From the NCBI GenBank assembly GCA_021808285.1, contig JAKBBV010000017.1:1-49636 (forward strand): a DNA stretch of 49,636 nt. The letters are read 5' to 3'. The notes under the pieces are model-generated. The model was not told the DNA's origin. It saw only the letters and a program-made list of their open reading frames with translations, and ran no database searches. Every line of letters begins with the position of its first letter. Position 1 is the stretch's first letter. This document shows, one piece after another, positions 19,899 to 29,390 of this stretch. The position numbers were made by a program, and so were the translations under genes. This DNA comes from Pseudomonadota bacterium. Lineage in GTDB: Bacteria; Pseudomonadota; Alphaproteobacteria; Caulobacterales; Caulobacteraceae.

Positions 19899-20183
19899 AT
19901 GTCTGATCAGCAGAAATCCGCCACGCGCCGCCACATTCTGATCGGCGCTGCGGCCCTGGGGGGCCTGCCGCTGTTGGCGACGGCGGGGGCGGCGAGGGCG
20001 GCCGGGACTCTGCCCAAGGCGAACGCCAAATATCAGGACCACCCCAAAGACGGAAAGCGTTGCAGCCTGTGCACCTACTACCTGCCGGGCGCCAAGCCCA
20101 AGGCCGCTGGACAATGCAAGATCGTCGCCGGCGCCATCAGCCCCGAGGGGTGGTGCGCGATGTTCGCCTACAAGCCCGCGTGA
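19899..20183 (+). CDS. High-potential iron-sulfur protein (HiPIP), copy 1
   Basis: Exported electron carrier of 94 residues. The N-terminus is a Tat-type signal (TRRHILIGAAALGG, cleavage near ARAAGT), as expected for a protein exported with its cluster folded. The mature part of about 60 residues has four Cys in the HiPIP pattern: RCSLC, GQC and GWC, the ligands of one 4Fe-4S cluster. The start ATG follows CAGGAGCCGCC. A closely related gene follows 156 bases downstream. HiPIPs carry electrons to periplasmic or membrane oxidases; the partner is not visible here. Confidence 0.88.
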   Translation: MSDQQKSATRRHILIGAAALGGLPLLATAGAARAAGTLPKANAKYQDHPKDGKRCSLCTYYLPGAKPKAAGQCKIVAGAISPEGWCAMFAYKPA

Positions 20184-20339
20184 GGCCGATGGCCGGCCCC
20201 CTGGAAGGCTGACATTTTGTTGAAGCACAAGGACTTGTCGTTCTCCTGACAATGCCCCATGTCACGCGGGCCTGACAGGCGCGAAAGCCCCTTCGGACCG
20301 GACTGAATTTCAGCCAAGACCGTCATGGAGTTGTCGAGA

Positions 20340-20621
20340 ATGTCTCAAGACCAAAAGCCCACCAGCCGTCGCACCGTGCTCATTGGCGCCGCGGCTCTGG
20401 GCGGATTGCCTCTACTGGCCGCGGCCGGCGTCGCCCATGCCGCCGGCACCCTGCCCAAGGCGAACGCCAAGTATCAGGATCATCCCAACGCCGGAAAGCA
20501 TTGCGCGGTGTGCAACTATTTCCTGCCGGGCGCGAAACCCACCGCGGTGGGACAGTGCAAAGTCGTGGCCGGGCCCATCAGCCCCAATGGCTGGTGCACC
20601 ATGTTCGCTCCCAAGGCCTGA
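20340..20621 (+). CDS. High-potential iron-sulfur protein (HiPIP), copy 2
   Basis: Second HiPIP of 93 residues, clearly a tandem duplicate of the preceding gene: both contain GTLPKANAKYQDHP and GAAALGGLPLLA, and the four Cys positions (HCAVC, GQC, GWC) match. The Tat-type signal reads SRRTVLIGAAALGG. Charged surface residues near the cluster differ (GKRCSLCTYY against GKHCAVCNYF), so the copies may differ in redox potential or partner. ATG 20340 is preferred to ATG 20325; GGAG lies about ten bases upstream. Confidence 0.88.
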   Translation: MSQDQKPTSRRTVLIGAAALGGLPLLAAAGVAHAAGTLPKANAKYQDHPNAGKHCAVCNYFLPGAKPTAVGQCKVVAGPISPNGWCTMFAPKA

Positions 20622-20785
20622 GCGCACCGAACCTCGTCTGAGTGACGCCGCCAGCGGCGCCTGCCGGTTCTCCCGGTGGGCGCCGTTGGCGCTATATCCC
20701 CTGACTATTGCGATTGCCTCGCATTCGCCCCATCTCCTCTCTCGCCGCTTGCGGCGTTCCCTCGCTCCTCGCTCCCGAAGGTTCC

Positions 20786-21484
20786 ATGATCGAGCATCGT
20801 CCCTCTGACCGCCTTGGTCGTTTTCAGAACGGCTGGCTCAACGCCCGCTATCACTTCTCGTTCGCCGACTGGCGCGACCCCGCCCGGATGGGCTGGGGCG
20901 CCCTGCGGGTATGGAACGACGACGAGATCGCCCCTAAGAGCGGCTTTGGGCCCCATCCCCATGCGGACATGGAGATCATCACCTATGTCCGCCAAGGCGC
21001 CATCAGTCACCAGGACAGTCTGGGCCATCGCGGCCGCACGGCCGCGGGCGACGTGCAGGTGATGAGCGCCGGCGCGGGCATCACCCACGCCGAGGTCAAT
21101 GTGGAGGATGAGACCACGACCCTGTTCCAGATCTGGATCGAGCCGGACCGCCGGGGCGGCCCGCCGGCCTGGGGCGCGCGACAGTTTCCCAAGGCGGATC
21201 CGGGTCAGGGGTTTCAGGTCCTCGCCAGCGGCCGTCCTGGAGATGAGGGCGCCCTGCCCATTCGGGCCGACGCCCGGGTGCTGGGGGCGACGCTCGAACC
21301 GGGCGCGGCCGCGACCTATCCGCTGGGGCCGGGACGCCACGCCTATCTGGTGCTGGCCCGCGGTGAAGCCGAGGTGAACGGCCTGAAGTTGGGCCCTCGC
21401 GACGGCGCCGCCGTGCGCGACGAGGCGGAGATCCGCCTCTCCGCGCTCACCGAGACCGAGGTCGTGCTGGTGGACAGCCGCTGA
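20786..21484 (+). CDS. Pirin family protein (YhhW-like)
   Basis: Cupin-fold protein of 232 residues. The four metal ligands of the pirin/quercetinase site are present: His57 and His59 in GPHPHADME, His101 and Glu103 in GAGITHAE. The start MIEHRPSDRLG and the overall length match the YhhW subgroup, for which quercetin 2,3-dioxygenase activity is known; the physiological substrate here is unknown. ATG 20786 follows CGAAGG. The gene converges with the QueD-like gene, whose stop is 16 bases away. Confidence 0.9.
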   Translation: MIEHRPSDRLGRFQNGWLNARYHFSFADWRDPARMGWGALRVWNDDEIAPKSGFGPHPHADMEIITYVRQGAISHQDSLGHRGRTAAGDVQVMSAGAGITHAEVNVEDETTTLFQIWIEPDRRGGPPAWGARQFPKADPGQGFQVLASGRPGDEGALPIRADARVLGATLEPGAAATYPLGPGRHAYLVLARGEAEVNGLKLGPRDGAAVRDEAEIRLSALTETEVVLVDSR

Positions 21485-21500
21485 GGACGGCGGCCGCCCA

Positions 21501-21881
21501 TCAAACGGGCAGGCGAAGCACGCAGCGTTCGCCAACGCTGGGGCGCGAGACCTCGATGCGGCTGAGATGGGAAAAGGCCGGCGCCAGGCGGGCGGCGAAA
21601 TGAGCGCAGAGGGCCTCGAGCGTGGGGCTCTCCAGCCCGGGATGGTCATTGAGCAAGGAATGATCCAGCTCCAGGCAGGCCGTCTTGAGGGCGCTGTCCA
21701 ACGCCCCCAGATCGCTGACCCAACCCACCGGTCCCGATGCAGGCCCGCGTAACGTCGCCTCGACCCGGAAGGAGTGACCGTGCAGGCGGGTATAGGGCGA
21801 GCCCTCAGCTCCCCCCTCGGGCAGGCGGTGGGCGGCGTCGAAGCTGGCGGACTTGGTGATTTCGAACACAGGTGCGGTCAT
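21501..21881 (-). CDS. QueD/PTPS-family protein lacking the usual catalytic Cys
   Basis: Protein of 126 residues with the 6-pyruvoyl-tetrahydropterin synthase fold. The zinc ligands His18, His34 and His36 (AAHRLP, RLHGHSF) and the Asp-His pair of LDHSLLND (73-74) are present. In canonical QueD the residue four before the HGH is the catalytic Cys; here that position is Tyr30 (PYTRLHGH). The conserved C-terminal Glu also appears replaced (VSRPSVGE). QueD makes 6-carboxytetrahydropterin for queuosine and 7-deazaguanine synthesis. With these changes the activity may differ, so I leave the gene unnamed. No queC, queE or queF is nearby. Confidence 0.82.
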   Translation of the reverse strand: MTAPVFEITKSASFDAAHRLPEGGAEGSPYTRLHGHSFRVEATLRGPASGPVGWVSDLGALDSALKTACLELDHSLLNDHPGLESPTLEALCAHFAARLAPAFSHLSRIEVSRPSVGERCVLRLPV

Positions 21882-21984
21882 GCTGTGGGCTACGGGCAGG
21901 TGAGGCGGAGGGGAGGGGCGGCTCTCTAGGCCTAAACAGCGACAAAGGCCATGGGGCCCCAGCCCCGGGTCTGGCGCGAAGACC

Positions 21985-22218
21985 TCAGGCGAGATTGTGG
22001 CGGCCCAGGCGACGCCAGACCGCGTGCATCAGGGCGAAGAGCGCAACGCCGCCCAGAATCGCCAGCCGCATGAGGTGAAAACCCCATACGACGAGGGCCA
22101 AGAGGAGACGCAAACCTACCGCCAGGACCATGGCCGCAAGGATGGGCAGGGCGATCAGCAGAAGAAGCGGCGACAGATTATCTGCCCTGGAACTCCCTAG
22201 ACGCGCACGGCCGATCAT
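21985..22218 (-). CDS. Small hypothetical membrane protein
   Basis: A 77-residue protein with two hydrophobic segments (about residues 17-44 and 47-66) and a basic C-terminus (WRRLGRHNLA). I do not recognise the family. ATG 22218 is preceded by AGGGAACC at a plausible distance. It lies 103 bases from the QueD-like gene on the same strand and diverges from the DUF3429 gene. The coding call rests on the amphipathic layout and start site only, so it may be wrong. Confidence 0.5.
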   Translation of the reverse strand: MIGRARLGSSRADNLSPLLLLIALPILAAMVLAVGLRLLLALVVWGFHLMRLAILGGVALFALMHAVWRRLGRHNLA

Positions 22219-22368
22219 GACGGGTTCCCTGTCGGAGGCCCGACCCGGCATGTGGGATCGCGCGCGCCTTGCGGCCAGGGCCACGCTTGAATCGCCGCCC
22301 CCGCGCCCTTCATAAGCGCGCCACCGGCGGCCCCTGTTCGGCCACCACGTCCGTCGGCGGAGACCCCG

Positions 22369-22815
22369 ATGCCCTCCCGTTCCTCGACCCCGATCCCCAC
22401 GGCTCCGTTCACCTTTGGCCTTCTGGGCCTGATCCCCTTTGTCGGCCCGCCCATCGGCGTGTTGCTGCGTCCGGAGTTCGCCGCACCGCTGTTGGGCTTA
22501 CAGGCCATCTACGCGGCCCTGATTCTGTCCTTCCTGGGCGGAGCCAGGTGGGGCTTCGCGGTAACCCAAAGCCCGCCGGGAACTCTCACGGTGAGCCTCT
22601 CCATGATCCCGACCCTGGTCGCGCTCGCCCTTCTCTTCATTCCCCCGACCCTGATGAGCTGGAAGCTGGGCGGCTTCGCCCTGGCCCTCGCGGCTCACGG
22701 CGCCTGGGACGCGCGGCCGGGGGTGGGTCCTGATTGGTATCCGCGCCTTCGCAGCCTGCTCAGCGCCGTAGCCTGTGGAGGACTGATCCTCGGCGCGTGG
22801 CTCGCCTATGGCTGA
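22369..22815 (+). CDS. DUF3429 membrane protein
   Basis: Membrane protein of 148 residues with about four to five hydrophobic segments. The features FTFGLLGLIPFVGPP, ILSFLGGARWGFA and a C-terminal WYPRLR are characteristic of DUF3429, whose function is unknown. ATG 22369 follows GCGGAGACCCCG. Its stop overlaps the start of the next gene by eight bases (22808-22815), so the two are probably co-translated. Confidence 0.82.
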   Translation: MPSRSSTPIPTAPFTFGLLGLIPFVGPPIGVLLRPEFAAPLLGLQAIYAALILSFLGGARWGFAVTQSPPGTLTVSLSMIPTLVALALLFIPPTLMSWKLGGFALALAAHGAWDARPGVGPDWYPRLRSLLSAVACGGLILGAWLAYG

Positions 22816-23560
22816 AGCGCGGTCGCCTGTGGTCGTGGTCGTTGGCGCGTCCGGCGGCATCGGGCGCGCCCTGCTGGCGCGAATGGAAGGGAACGACAGG
22901 TTTGAACTCGTGGTCGGACTGTCACGGCGCCGACCGGAGGGCTGGACAGACGCGAGGATTGGCGGCGGGCGGCGACGTCTTTGGCTCCCCGCCGATCTGA
23001 CGGTGGAGGCGAGTCTTGCTGCGGCGGCAAGCCGGCTTCGCGGCCTCGGCGAGGCGCACCGCATCGTGGTCGCGACGGGCATCCTTCACGGGCCGGACCT
23101 ACAGCCTGAACGCACCTACAGGGCGCTCTCGCCGGAGGCCCTCGCCCGCGCCTTCGCGATTAACGCCGCGGGGCCGGCCCTGGCCGCCAAACACCTCCTG
23201 CCGCTCACGCCCAGGGACACTCCAAGCCTCTTCGCGGCCCTGTCGGCCCGTGTGGGCAGTCTCGCCGACAATCGCCTGGGCGGCTGGTACGCCTACCGCG
23301 CCTCCAAGACGGCGCTGAACATGCTGATCCGCACACTGGCCATCGAGCACGTCCGCACGCGCCCGCGGGGCGTCTGCGTGGCCCTGCATCCGGGCACGGT
23401 GGACACGCCCCTCAGCGCGCCGTTTCAGGGCGGCGTCCCGCCCGAGCGCCTGTTCACGCCTGAACGCGCCGCTGAGGCGTTGTGCGAGGTGATGGACGGT
23501 CTCACCGCCGCCGACACGGGTCGCATCTTCGCCTGGGATGGCCAGCCGATTCCGTGGTAG
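22808..23560 (+). CDS. Short-chain dehydrogenase/reductase (CsgA-like)
   Basis: Rossmann-fold oxidoreductase of 250 residues. GASGGIG near residue 13 binds the cofactor, SARVGS supplies Ser, and YRASK holds the catalytic Tyr and Lys. The pattern GGWYAYRASKTALNM resembles SDRs related to the C-factor/CsgA group; the substrate is unknown. ATG 22808 overlaps the DUF3429 gene. It ends in TAG (23558), and the next gene lies in the same frame after a 48-base gap. Confidence 0.87.
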   Translation: MAEARSPVVVVVGASGGIGRALLARMEGNDRFELVVGLSRRRPEGWTDARIGGGRRRLWLPADLTVEASLAAAASRLRGLGEAHRIVVATGILHGPDLQPERTYRALSPEALARAFAINAAGPALAAKHLLPLTPRDTPSLFAALSARVGSLADNRLGGWYAYRASKTALNMLIRTLAIEHVRTRPRGVCVALHPGTVDTPLSAPFQGGVPPERLFTPERAAEALCEVMDGLTAADTGRIFAWDGQPIPW

Positions 23561-23608
23561 CCGAACGCGAGCGCTCGGCGGCGCCGTCATCGAGACCGGG
23601 AGGCGAAC

Positions 23609-24364
23609 CTGGAGATTCACAAGCCAAAGCCCGCGCACAATCTGCGCGAGTTTCTGAGCGAAATCGCCGTCGTCGTTCTGGGCATCGTCATCGCCCTGGG
23701 CGGCGAGCAGGCGCTCGAGGGGATCAGTTGGCGTGAGAAGATTCACGCCGCAGAGGCGGCCATGCGGCGGGAGCTGCAGTATGATGACGGACCGCAGGCC
23801 GTGGTGCGCGAAGATCTGCGGGCCTGCTTCCACCAGCAGCTCATGACCATCCATCAGGCCCTTATCGATCACGCGCCGCGCAATCAGATCGCCGCTCTCG
23901 CCGCCGCCTATAATCCCCCCTTACGCACCTGGGACCAAAGGAGCTATGAAGCCGCCCTGGCCGCCGGCGTGACCGGGCGCCTTTCCGCCGAACAGTTCAA
24001 CGCCTGGAGCGAGCCGTTCCTGTTCGCGGCGGCGATCAACGGCCTCAACGGCGAAGAGCGGAAGACGCTGATCGACATGCAGGCCATCTTGCCCGGGCCC
24101 GGCCCTCTGTCACCGGAAGAGGGCCAGCGCGTCCTGCGCGATGAGATGCTCCTTGACCACGCCAACACCACGATCGCGGTTCTGGCGCGGCTCATGGACG
24201 ATACCGCCGTCCACGCAGGCGCGGGCGTTCCCGCAGCCGAGCGGCGGTCCCTGCTGGATCTGGCCCGGAGGCATTTCGGCGATTGCGCGCGCCCGTTCGA
24301 ACTGCCCGAGGGCGTCGGCCTCTTCGGCGCGCAGCTGATGTCGCAAAAGGATCTGGGCCTCTGA
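23609..24364 (+). CDS. Membrane-anchored protein of unknown function, probable CTG start
   Basis: I do not recognise a function. From 23561 to 23761 this frame has no ATG, GTG or TTG, yet it encodes IHKPKPAHNLREFLSEIAVVVLGIVIALGGEQ, a basic stretch plus one hydrophobic segment that looks like a genuine N-terminal anchor and is familiar to me from alphaproteobacterial hypothetical proteins. The CTG at 23609 is placed five bases after a perfect GGGAGG, so I take it as the start (251 residues). ATG 23762 would give 200 residues and lose the anchor. The rest is soluble and mostly helical. It follows the SDR gene and converges with secA. Confidence 0.7.
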   Translation: MEIHKPKPAHNLREFLSEIAVVVLGIVIALGGEQALEGISWREKIHAAEAAMRRELQYDDGPQAVVREDLRACFHQQLMTIHQALIDHAPRNQIAALAAAYNPPLRTWDQRSYEAALAAGVTGRLSAEQFNAWSEPFLFAAAINGLNGEERKTLIDMQAILPGPGPLSPEEGQRVLRDEMLLDHANTTIAVLARLMDDTAVHAGAGVPAAERRSLLDLARRHFGDCARPFELPEGVGLFGAQLMSQKDLGL

Positions 24365-24388
24365 AAGCGCCGCCTCGCCGACCGGGTC

Positions 24389-27154
24389 CTAGACGAGAGC
24401 CCCGTGACAGTGCTTGAATTTCTTGCCGGAGCCGCATGGGCAGGGGGCGTTGCGGCCTGTGCGCTCGAACCCTTCGGGCAGCGCCGAAAGAGGCAGCGGC
24501 GCCCGGGCTTCCGCCGAACCCTCGGCGAAGGTGGCGTCCACTGTCTCCAGCGCCATCTCGTTTTCGCCGGTGAGCGGGTTGAGGTGGATCTCGTTGAAAC
24601 GTAGCGGCGGCGGTTCGGGCGGGGCGAACTGGAACTCCACCGTCATCAGCCAGCGGGTCACATCGTGGCGCAGATTGACGATCAGGGCCTCGAACAGGGT
24701 GAAGGCCTCGGTCTTGTACTCGTTCAGAGGGTCGCGCTGGGCATAGCCGCGCAGGCCGATCACCTGGCGCAGATGGTCCAGGTGGGTCAGATGCTCGCGC
24801 CACTGGGTGTCGATCATCTGCAGGAGGAAGGTGCGCTCCAGATGGCGCATCTGGTGCGGACTGATCAGAGTTTCGCGCTCGGCGGCGCGGGCGTCGGCGG
24901 CGGCGTTGATCCGCTCACGGAACTCCTCGTCGGCGATGCCCTCCTCGGCCGCCCAGTCGCGCACGGGCAGGGTCAGGCCCAGGACGGTCTGCAGCTTGTC
25001 GTCCAGGCCCTCGATATCCCACTGGTCGGCATAGGCCTTGGGCGGCAGGTGCAGGGCGATGAAGTCGTCGATGGTGTCGCGACGCATCTCGGTGACGATC
25101 TCGGCCAGGTCGCGGGAGTCCATGAACTCGCGGCGCTGCTCGAATACCGCCTTGCGCTGGTCGTTCACCACGTCGTCATATTGCAGAATATTCTTACGAA
25201 TCTCGTAGTTGCGCTGCTCGACCCGCTTCTGGGCCGTGGCGATGGCGCTGTTCAGCCAGCGATGGGTGATCGCTTCGCCTTCCTCCAGGCCAAAGGTGCG
25301 CATGATCGCGTCCATGCGATCGCCGGCGAAGATACGCAGGAGATCGTCCTCGCAGGAGAGGAAGAACTTGGACATGCCCGGGTCGCCCTGGCGTCCGGTC
25401 CGGCCGCGAAGCTGGTTGTCGATGCGGCGGCTTTCGTGACGCTCGGTTCCCAGGACGAAGAGCCCCCCGGCCGCAAGCGCTATGGCCTTCCTGTCCGCGA
25501 TCTCCGCCTCGATCCGGGCTCGCTCGGCGCGTTCGGCCTCGAAGTCCGGCTCGATCCCCAGCCCGGCCTGGTCGGCCCGCCACTTGGCCAGGCGCATGTC
25601 CACGTTGCCGCCCAGCTGGATGTCGGTGCCTCGGCCGGCCATGTTGGTGGCGATGGTGATCGCCCCGGGTGCGCCAGCGTCCGCGACGATATAGGCCTCC
25701 TGCTCGTGATAGCGGGCGTTGAGCACCTGGTGCGGCAGGCCGACCCGATGCTGGCCATTCTCCTCCCAGGCGTGGGTCTTCAGGAGCTCTGACAACTGCT
25801 CCGACTTCTCGATGGAGACCGTGCCCACCAGCACGGGCTGGCCGCGGCGATGACATTCTTCGAGCTGCAGGATGATGGCCCGGTTCTTTTCGGCGGTGGT
25901 GCGATAGACCTCGTCGTCGAAGTCCTTGCGCATGATCGGCCGGTTGGTCGGGATCTCCGCCAGGTCCATCTTGTAGATGTCGTAGAACTCCTGGGCCTCC
26001 GTGGCCGCCGTGCCGGTCATGCCCGAGAGCTTTTTGTAGAGGCGGAAATAGTTCTGGATGGTGACCGAGGCCAGGGTCTGGTTCTCGGGCTGGATATCCA
26101 CGCCCTCCTTGGCCTCCAGGGCCTGGTGCAGGCCCTCCGACAGGCGCCGGCCATGCATCATGCGGCCGGTGAACTCGTCGATCAGCATCACCTCGCCGCT
26201 GCGCACGATATAGTCGCGGTCGCGCTGATAAAGGATATTGGCTCTCAGGGCTTGGTTCACGTGGTGAACCACCGAGACATTGGCCGGGTCATAAAGTCCG
26301 CCCGAATCCACGACCAGGTGGCCCGCGGCGGCCAGCTTCTGCTCCACCACCTCCGCGCCATGCTCGCTCAGGAGAACCTGGCGCTGCTTTTCGTCGTGTT
26401 CGAAGGTGGCTTCGTCGGTGATTACCTCGCGCACCAGGGCGTCGATGGTCCGGTAGAAATCGGAGCGGTCCTCGGTGGGCCCGGAGATGATCAGCGGCGT
26501 GCGCGCCTCGTCGATCAGGATGGAGTCCACCTCGTCGACAATGGCGAAGCTGTGCCCGCGCTGGACCATGTCGGTGGGTTCATAGGCGAGGTTGTCGCGC
26601 AGATAGTCGAAGCCGAACTCGTTATTGGTGCCGTAGGTGATGTCGCTGTCATAGGCGCGCTTGCGCTCGGGTTGTGAGAGGCCGTTGACGATCACCCCGA
26701 CCGAGAGGCCGAGGAATCGATAGATCCGCCCCATCCATTCGGCGTCCCGCGTGGCCAGGTAATCGTTGACCGTGATCAGGTGCACGCCCTCGCCGGCCAG
26801 GGCGTTGAGATAGGTCGGGGCCGTGGCCACCAGGGTCTTGCCCTCCCCGGTGCGCATCTCGGCGATGCCGCCCTTGTGCAGGACCAGCCCGCCGACGAGC
26901 TGAACGTCATAGTGACGCTGTCCCAGCGTGCGCTTGGCCGCCTCGCGCACCACGGCGAAGGCTTCGTCGGTGAGCGAATCCAGGCTTGCCCCGGCCGCGA
27001 GCCGCTCGCGGAAGGCCACGGTCTGGCCGCGCAGGTCGTCGTCGCTCATGGCCGCGAAGCGCGGCTCCAGAGCGTTGATCTTCTGTACGCGGGCCAGCAT
27101 CGCCTTGACCTTGCGGTCATTGGAGGAGCCGAAGATTTTTCTAAGATCGAGCAT
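24389..27154 (-). CDS. secA: Preprotein translocase ATPase SecA
   Basis: Motor ATPase of the Sec pathway, 921 residues, which pushes unfolded preproteins through SecYEG. The order is family-standard: start [15 protein letters not shown], Walker A in MRTGEGKT near residue 105, Walker B region [20 protein letters not shown], the preprotein cross-linking domain, the second nucleotide-binding fold with [13 protein letters not shown] and [10 protein letters not shown], and the helical scaffold. The last residues hold the zinc and SecB-binding motif [17 protein letters not shown] 27154 is chosen; the open frame upstream lacks family sequence. It converges with the preceding plus-strand gene (24 bases). 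Confidence 0.97.
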   Translation of the reverse strand: MLDLRKIFGSSNDRKVKAMLARVQKINALEPRFAAMSDDDLRGQTVAFRERLAAGASLDSLTDEAFAVVREAAKRTLGQRHYDVQLVGGLVLHKGGIAEMRTGEGKTLVATAPTYLNALAGEGVHLITVNDYLATRDAEWMGRIYRFLGLSVGVIVNGLSQPERKRAYDSDITYGTNNEFGFDYLRDNLAYEPTDMVQRGHSFAIVDEVDSILIDEARTPLIISGPTEDRSDFYRTIDALVREVITDEATFEHDEKQRQVLLSEHGAEVVEQKLAAAGHLVVDSGGLYDPANVSVVHHVNQALRANILYQRDRDYIVRSGEVMLIDEFTGRMMHGRRLSEGLHQALEAKEGVDIQPENQTLASVTIQNYFRLYKKLSGMTGTAATEAQEFYDIYKMDLAEIPTNRPIMRKDFDDEVYRTTAEKNRAIILQLEECHRRGQPVLVGTVSIEKSEQLSELLKTHAWEENGQHRVGLPHQVLNARYHEQEAYIVADAGAPGAITIATNMAGRGTDIQLGGNVDMRLAKWRADQAGLGIEPDFEAERAERARIEAEIADRKAIALAAGGLFVLGTERHESRRIDNQLRGRTGRQGDPGMSKFFLSCEDDLLRIFAGDRMDAIMRTFGLEEGEAITHRWLNSAIATAQKRVEQRNYEIRKNILQYDDVVNDQRKAVFEQRREFMDSRDLAEIVTEMRRDTIDDFIALHLPPKAYADQWDIEGLDDKLQTVLGLTLPVRDWAAEEGIADEEFRERINAAADARAAERETLISPHQMRHLERTFLLQMIDTQWREHLTHLDHLRQVIGLRGYAQRDPLNEYKTEAFTLFEALIVNLRHDVTRWLMTVEFQFAPPEPPPLRFNEIHLNPLTGENEMALETVDATFAEGSAEARAPLPLSALPEGFERTGRNAPCPCGSGKKFKHCHGALV

Positions 27155-27365
27155 CGACAGGGGGCGTCGTCCTTGGAGGGGCAGGCGGCGGAGGTCCGCA
27201 GTGGCGGCCCCGGTCGAATCCGGAGCGCCAGACGCCGGCCCATAGCACATAGGCCCGCTGTTCGCGCGCCCCGGCGGACTTAGGAAGCGCGAAGGGGCGT
27301 GTCAACGCGATGTCCGGACGCGATGCGCCCGGACCGTGGCGCGCGATGCACTCTGGCGGCGGCGT

Positions 27366-27983
27366 TCAGGCCAGGGCGGCGGCGCTGGGGCGGGCCCTCA
27401 CCCGCTCGGACCAGGCGGCGATATTGGCGTTGGCGGGGTGGAGCGGCTGGCCCACCGAGGCGCCAAATCCCAGGAAGACGAACAGCATGATGTCAGCCAG
27501 GGTGAAGCGGTCGCCGACAACGAAGGTCCGTCCCGCCATGCGGGCGTCGAGCCAGGCGAGGTTCTTCTGGGCGATGGCCTTGAGGTCAGCGGCGGCCTGC
27601 GGAATGGTCGGGATGCGGTCCTTGAACATGCCCAGGCCCTCGGCGTAGCGGAAGCCGCTGGCCATCGGCTCCAGAATGCCCAGGTCGATGCGCCGGACCC
27701 ACATGCGCGTCTCCGCACGCTGCATCGGCGTCTCGCCGATAAGGGCCGGCTGGGGGTGCAGTTCCTCGAGGTATTCGCAGATGGCGGTGATCTCGGCGAG
27801 AATCAGACCCTCGCGCGTCTCCAGGGCCGGGGTGGTGCCCGAGGGATTGAGGGCGAGGTACGGCTCCTTGCGGTTCTCGCCGGACAGGAGGTCGACCTGG
27901 TGACGGGGGATATCCAGGCCCTTCTCGGCGATGAACATCTTCACGACACCCGGGTTGGGTCCGATGGACTGATAGAGCTTCAT
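27366..27983 (-). CDS. Glutathione S-transferase family protein
   Basis: Soluble protein of 205 residues with an N-terminal thioredoxin-like domain (residues 1-78; NPSGTTPALE contains the cis-Pro and glutathione contacts, then LAEITAICEYLEE) and an all-helical C-terminal domain with FVVGDRFTLADI, the N-capping motif of GSTs. The N-terminal active-site residue is Ser or Tyr rather than Cys (KLYQSIGPN). The substrate is unknown. ATG 27983 follows GGAGGAACGGCT. It is followed on the same strand by secA at a distance and is divergent from argJ. Confidence 0.9.
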   Translation of the reverse strand: MKLYQSIGPNPGVVKMFIAEKGLDIPRHQVDLLSGENRKEPYLALNPSGTTPALETREGLILAEITAICEYLEELHPQPALIGETPMQRAETRMWVRRIDLGILEPMASGFRYAEGLGMFKDRIPTIPQAAADLKAIAQKNLAWLDARMAGRTFVVGDRFTLADIMLFVFLGFGASVGQPLHPANANIAAWSERVRARPSAAALA

Positions 27984-28129
27984 AGCCGTTCCTCCTTGGC
28001 GATCGACCTGGATGCCGCGCCGGGCGGCGCGAGACCTTTGACCGGGCGCGCGGGGACTGGCAAGGCGTCGTCCCGCCTGACGCGACGTCGCTCCGGGACG
28101 CGCCGAAGGCCTTGAGGGAGGATAGATCC

Positions 28130-29371
28130 ATGAGCTCAGGCGCCGCCTTGCCCGTCTCGCCCCTGGCCGTCCCGTTTCCTGAACTGCCCCGCGTGCGCGG
28201 CCTGGCGCTTCAGACCGCGCGGGCGGGCTTCTACACCGCGGAGCGCGATGACCTCCTGCTCATGCGTTTCGACCGCGAGGCGGCCTGCGCGGGGGTCTTC
28301 ACCCGACATGGCGTCGGCTCGGCGCCGGTGGACTGGTGCAGGGCGCGCCTGCCCGGGGGGCAGGGCTGGGCCCGCGCCGTGCTGGTCAATGCCGGATGCG
28401 CCAATTCCTTCACCGGAGAGCCGGGCGCGGCGGCGGCGGGGAGGTCCGCGGCCGCCGTCGCGGCGGAGCTCGGCTGCGCCCCCCAGGATGTGCTCCTGGC
28501 CTCCACCGGGGTGATCGGCGTGCTGCTGGACGACTCCCGGATCGCGGGGCGGGCGGGCGAACTGGCCCGTGGCGACACGGACTGGCGAGCCGCCGCAGCG
28601 GCCATCTCCACTACGGACACCTTCCCCAAGGGCGCCGGCGCCTCTTGCGACATCGGCGGCGTGCCGGTTCGCATCGCGGGCATCGCCAAGGGATCGGGTA
28701 TGATCGCCCCCGATATGGCCACCATGCTGGCCTTTGTGGCCACGGACGCCAGCTTGCCCCCCGCCGTTCTGCGCAGCCTGCTGCGCCGCGCCGCGCCACG
28801 GACCTTCAACGCCGTCACCGTGGACGGCGACCGTTCGACCAACGACACCCTGCTGCTCTTCGCCACCGGCGCCGCCGGCGCGCCGGCCATCTCTCGCGCC
28901 TCGGACCCGCGCCTGGCGGGCTTCGTCCGCGCCCTGGAGGGGGTTCTGCTCGATCTCGCCCTGCAGTTGGTGCGCGATGGCGAGGGCGCGTCAAAATTCG
29001 TCAAGGTCTCTGTGGAGGGGGCGACGAGCGCGGCCTCGGCCAGGCGGATCGCCCGCTCCATCGCCGAGAGCCCGCTGGTCAAGACCGCCTTCGCCGGCGA
29101 GGACGCCAACTGGGGCCGCATCGTCATGGCCGTGGGCAAGGCTGATCAGCCCATCGACCGCGCACGGCTCAGCGTCCGCTTCGGCCCGCTGTGGGCGGCG
29201 AAGGACGGCCGGGTCGCGCCCGGATACGACGAGGCGGCGATGAGCGCCTATATGAAGAACGCAGAGCTCGAAGTCGCCGTGGATGTGGGCGTCGGCGCCG
29301 CGCGTGCGCAGATGTGGACCTGCGACCTCACCAGGCAGTATGTGGCGATCAATGGGGATTACCGCTCCTGA
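28130..29371 (+). CDS. argJ: Glutamate N-acetyltransferase ArgJ
   Basis: Arginine biosynthesis enzyme of 413 residues that transfers acetyl from N-acetylornithine to glutamate (and possibly from acetyl-CoA). It belongs to the self-cleaving Ntn family: the cleavage site is in GMIAPDMATMLAF, with the nucleophile at about Thr198, which yields alpha and beta chains. VNAGCANSFTG and FNAVTVDGDRSTND are further family motifs, and the protein ends in the usual YVAINGDYRS. ATG 28130 follows GAGGGAGGATAGATCC, a strong ribosome site. It converges with the helicase gene, 19 bases apart. Confidence 0.95.
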   Translation: MSSGAALPVSPLAVPFPELPRVRGLALQTARAGFYTAERDDLLLMRFDREAACAGVFTRHGVGSAPVDWCRARLPGGQGWARAVLVNAGCANSFTGEPGAAAAGRSAAAVAAELGCAPQDVLLASTGVIGVLLDDSRIAGRAGELARGDTDWRAAAAAISTTDTFPKGAGASCDIGGVPVRIAGIAKGSGMIAPDMATMLAFVATDASLPPAVLRSLLRRAAPRTFNAVTVDGDRSTNDTLLLFATGAAGAPAISRASDPRLAGFVRALEGVLLDLALQLVRDGEGASKFVKVSVEGATSAASARRIARSIAESPLVKTAFAGEDANWGRIVMAVGKADQPIDRARLSVRFGPLWAAKDGRVAPGYDEAAMSAYMKNAELEVAVDVGVGAARAQMWTCDLTRQYVAINGDYRS

Positions 29372-29390
29372 GAGGGGCGTCGGTCCCCGG

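Noticed and set aside
20209-20277. Three CTGACA direct repeats between the HiPIP genes as an operator.
   Set aside because: Six-base words at unequal spacing (37 and 26) are too weak to annotate; mentioned only in the HiPIP finding.
23558-23608. Fusion or stop-codon readthrough from the second SDR into the next gene, because they share a frame across TAG 23558.
   Set aside because: The SDR ends at the normal family length and the next gene has its own ribosome site.
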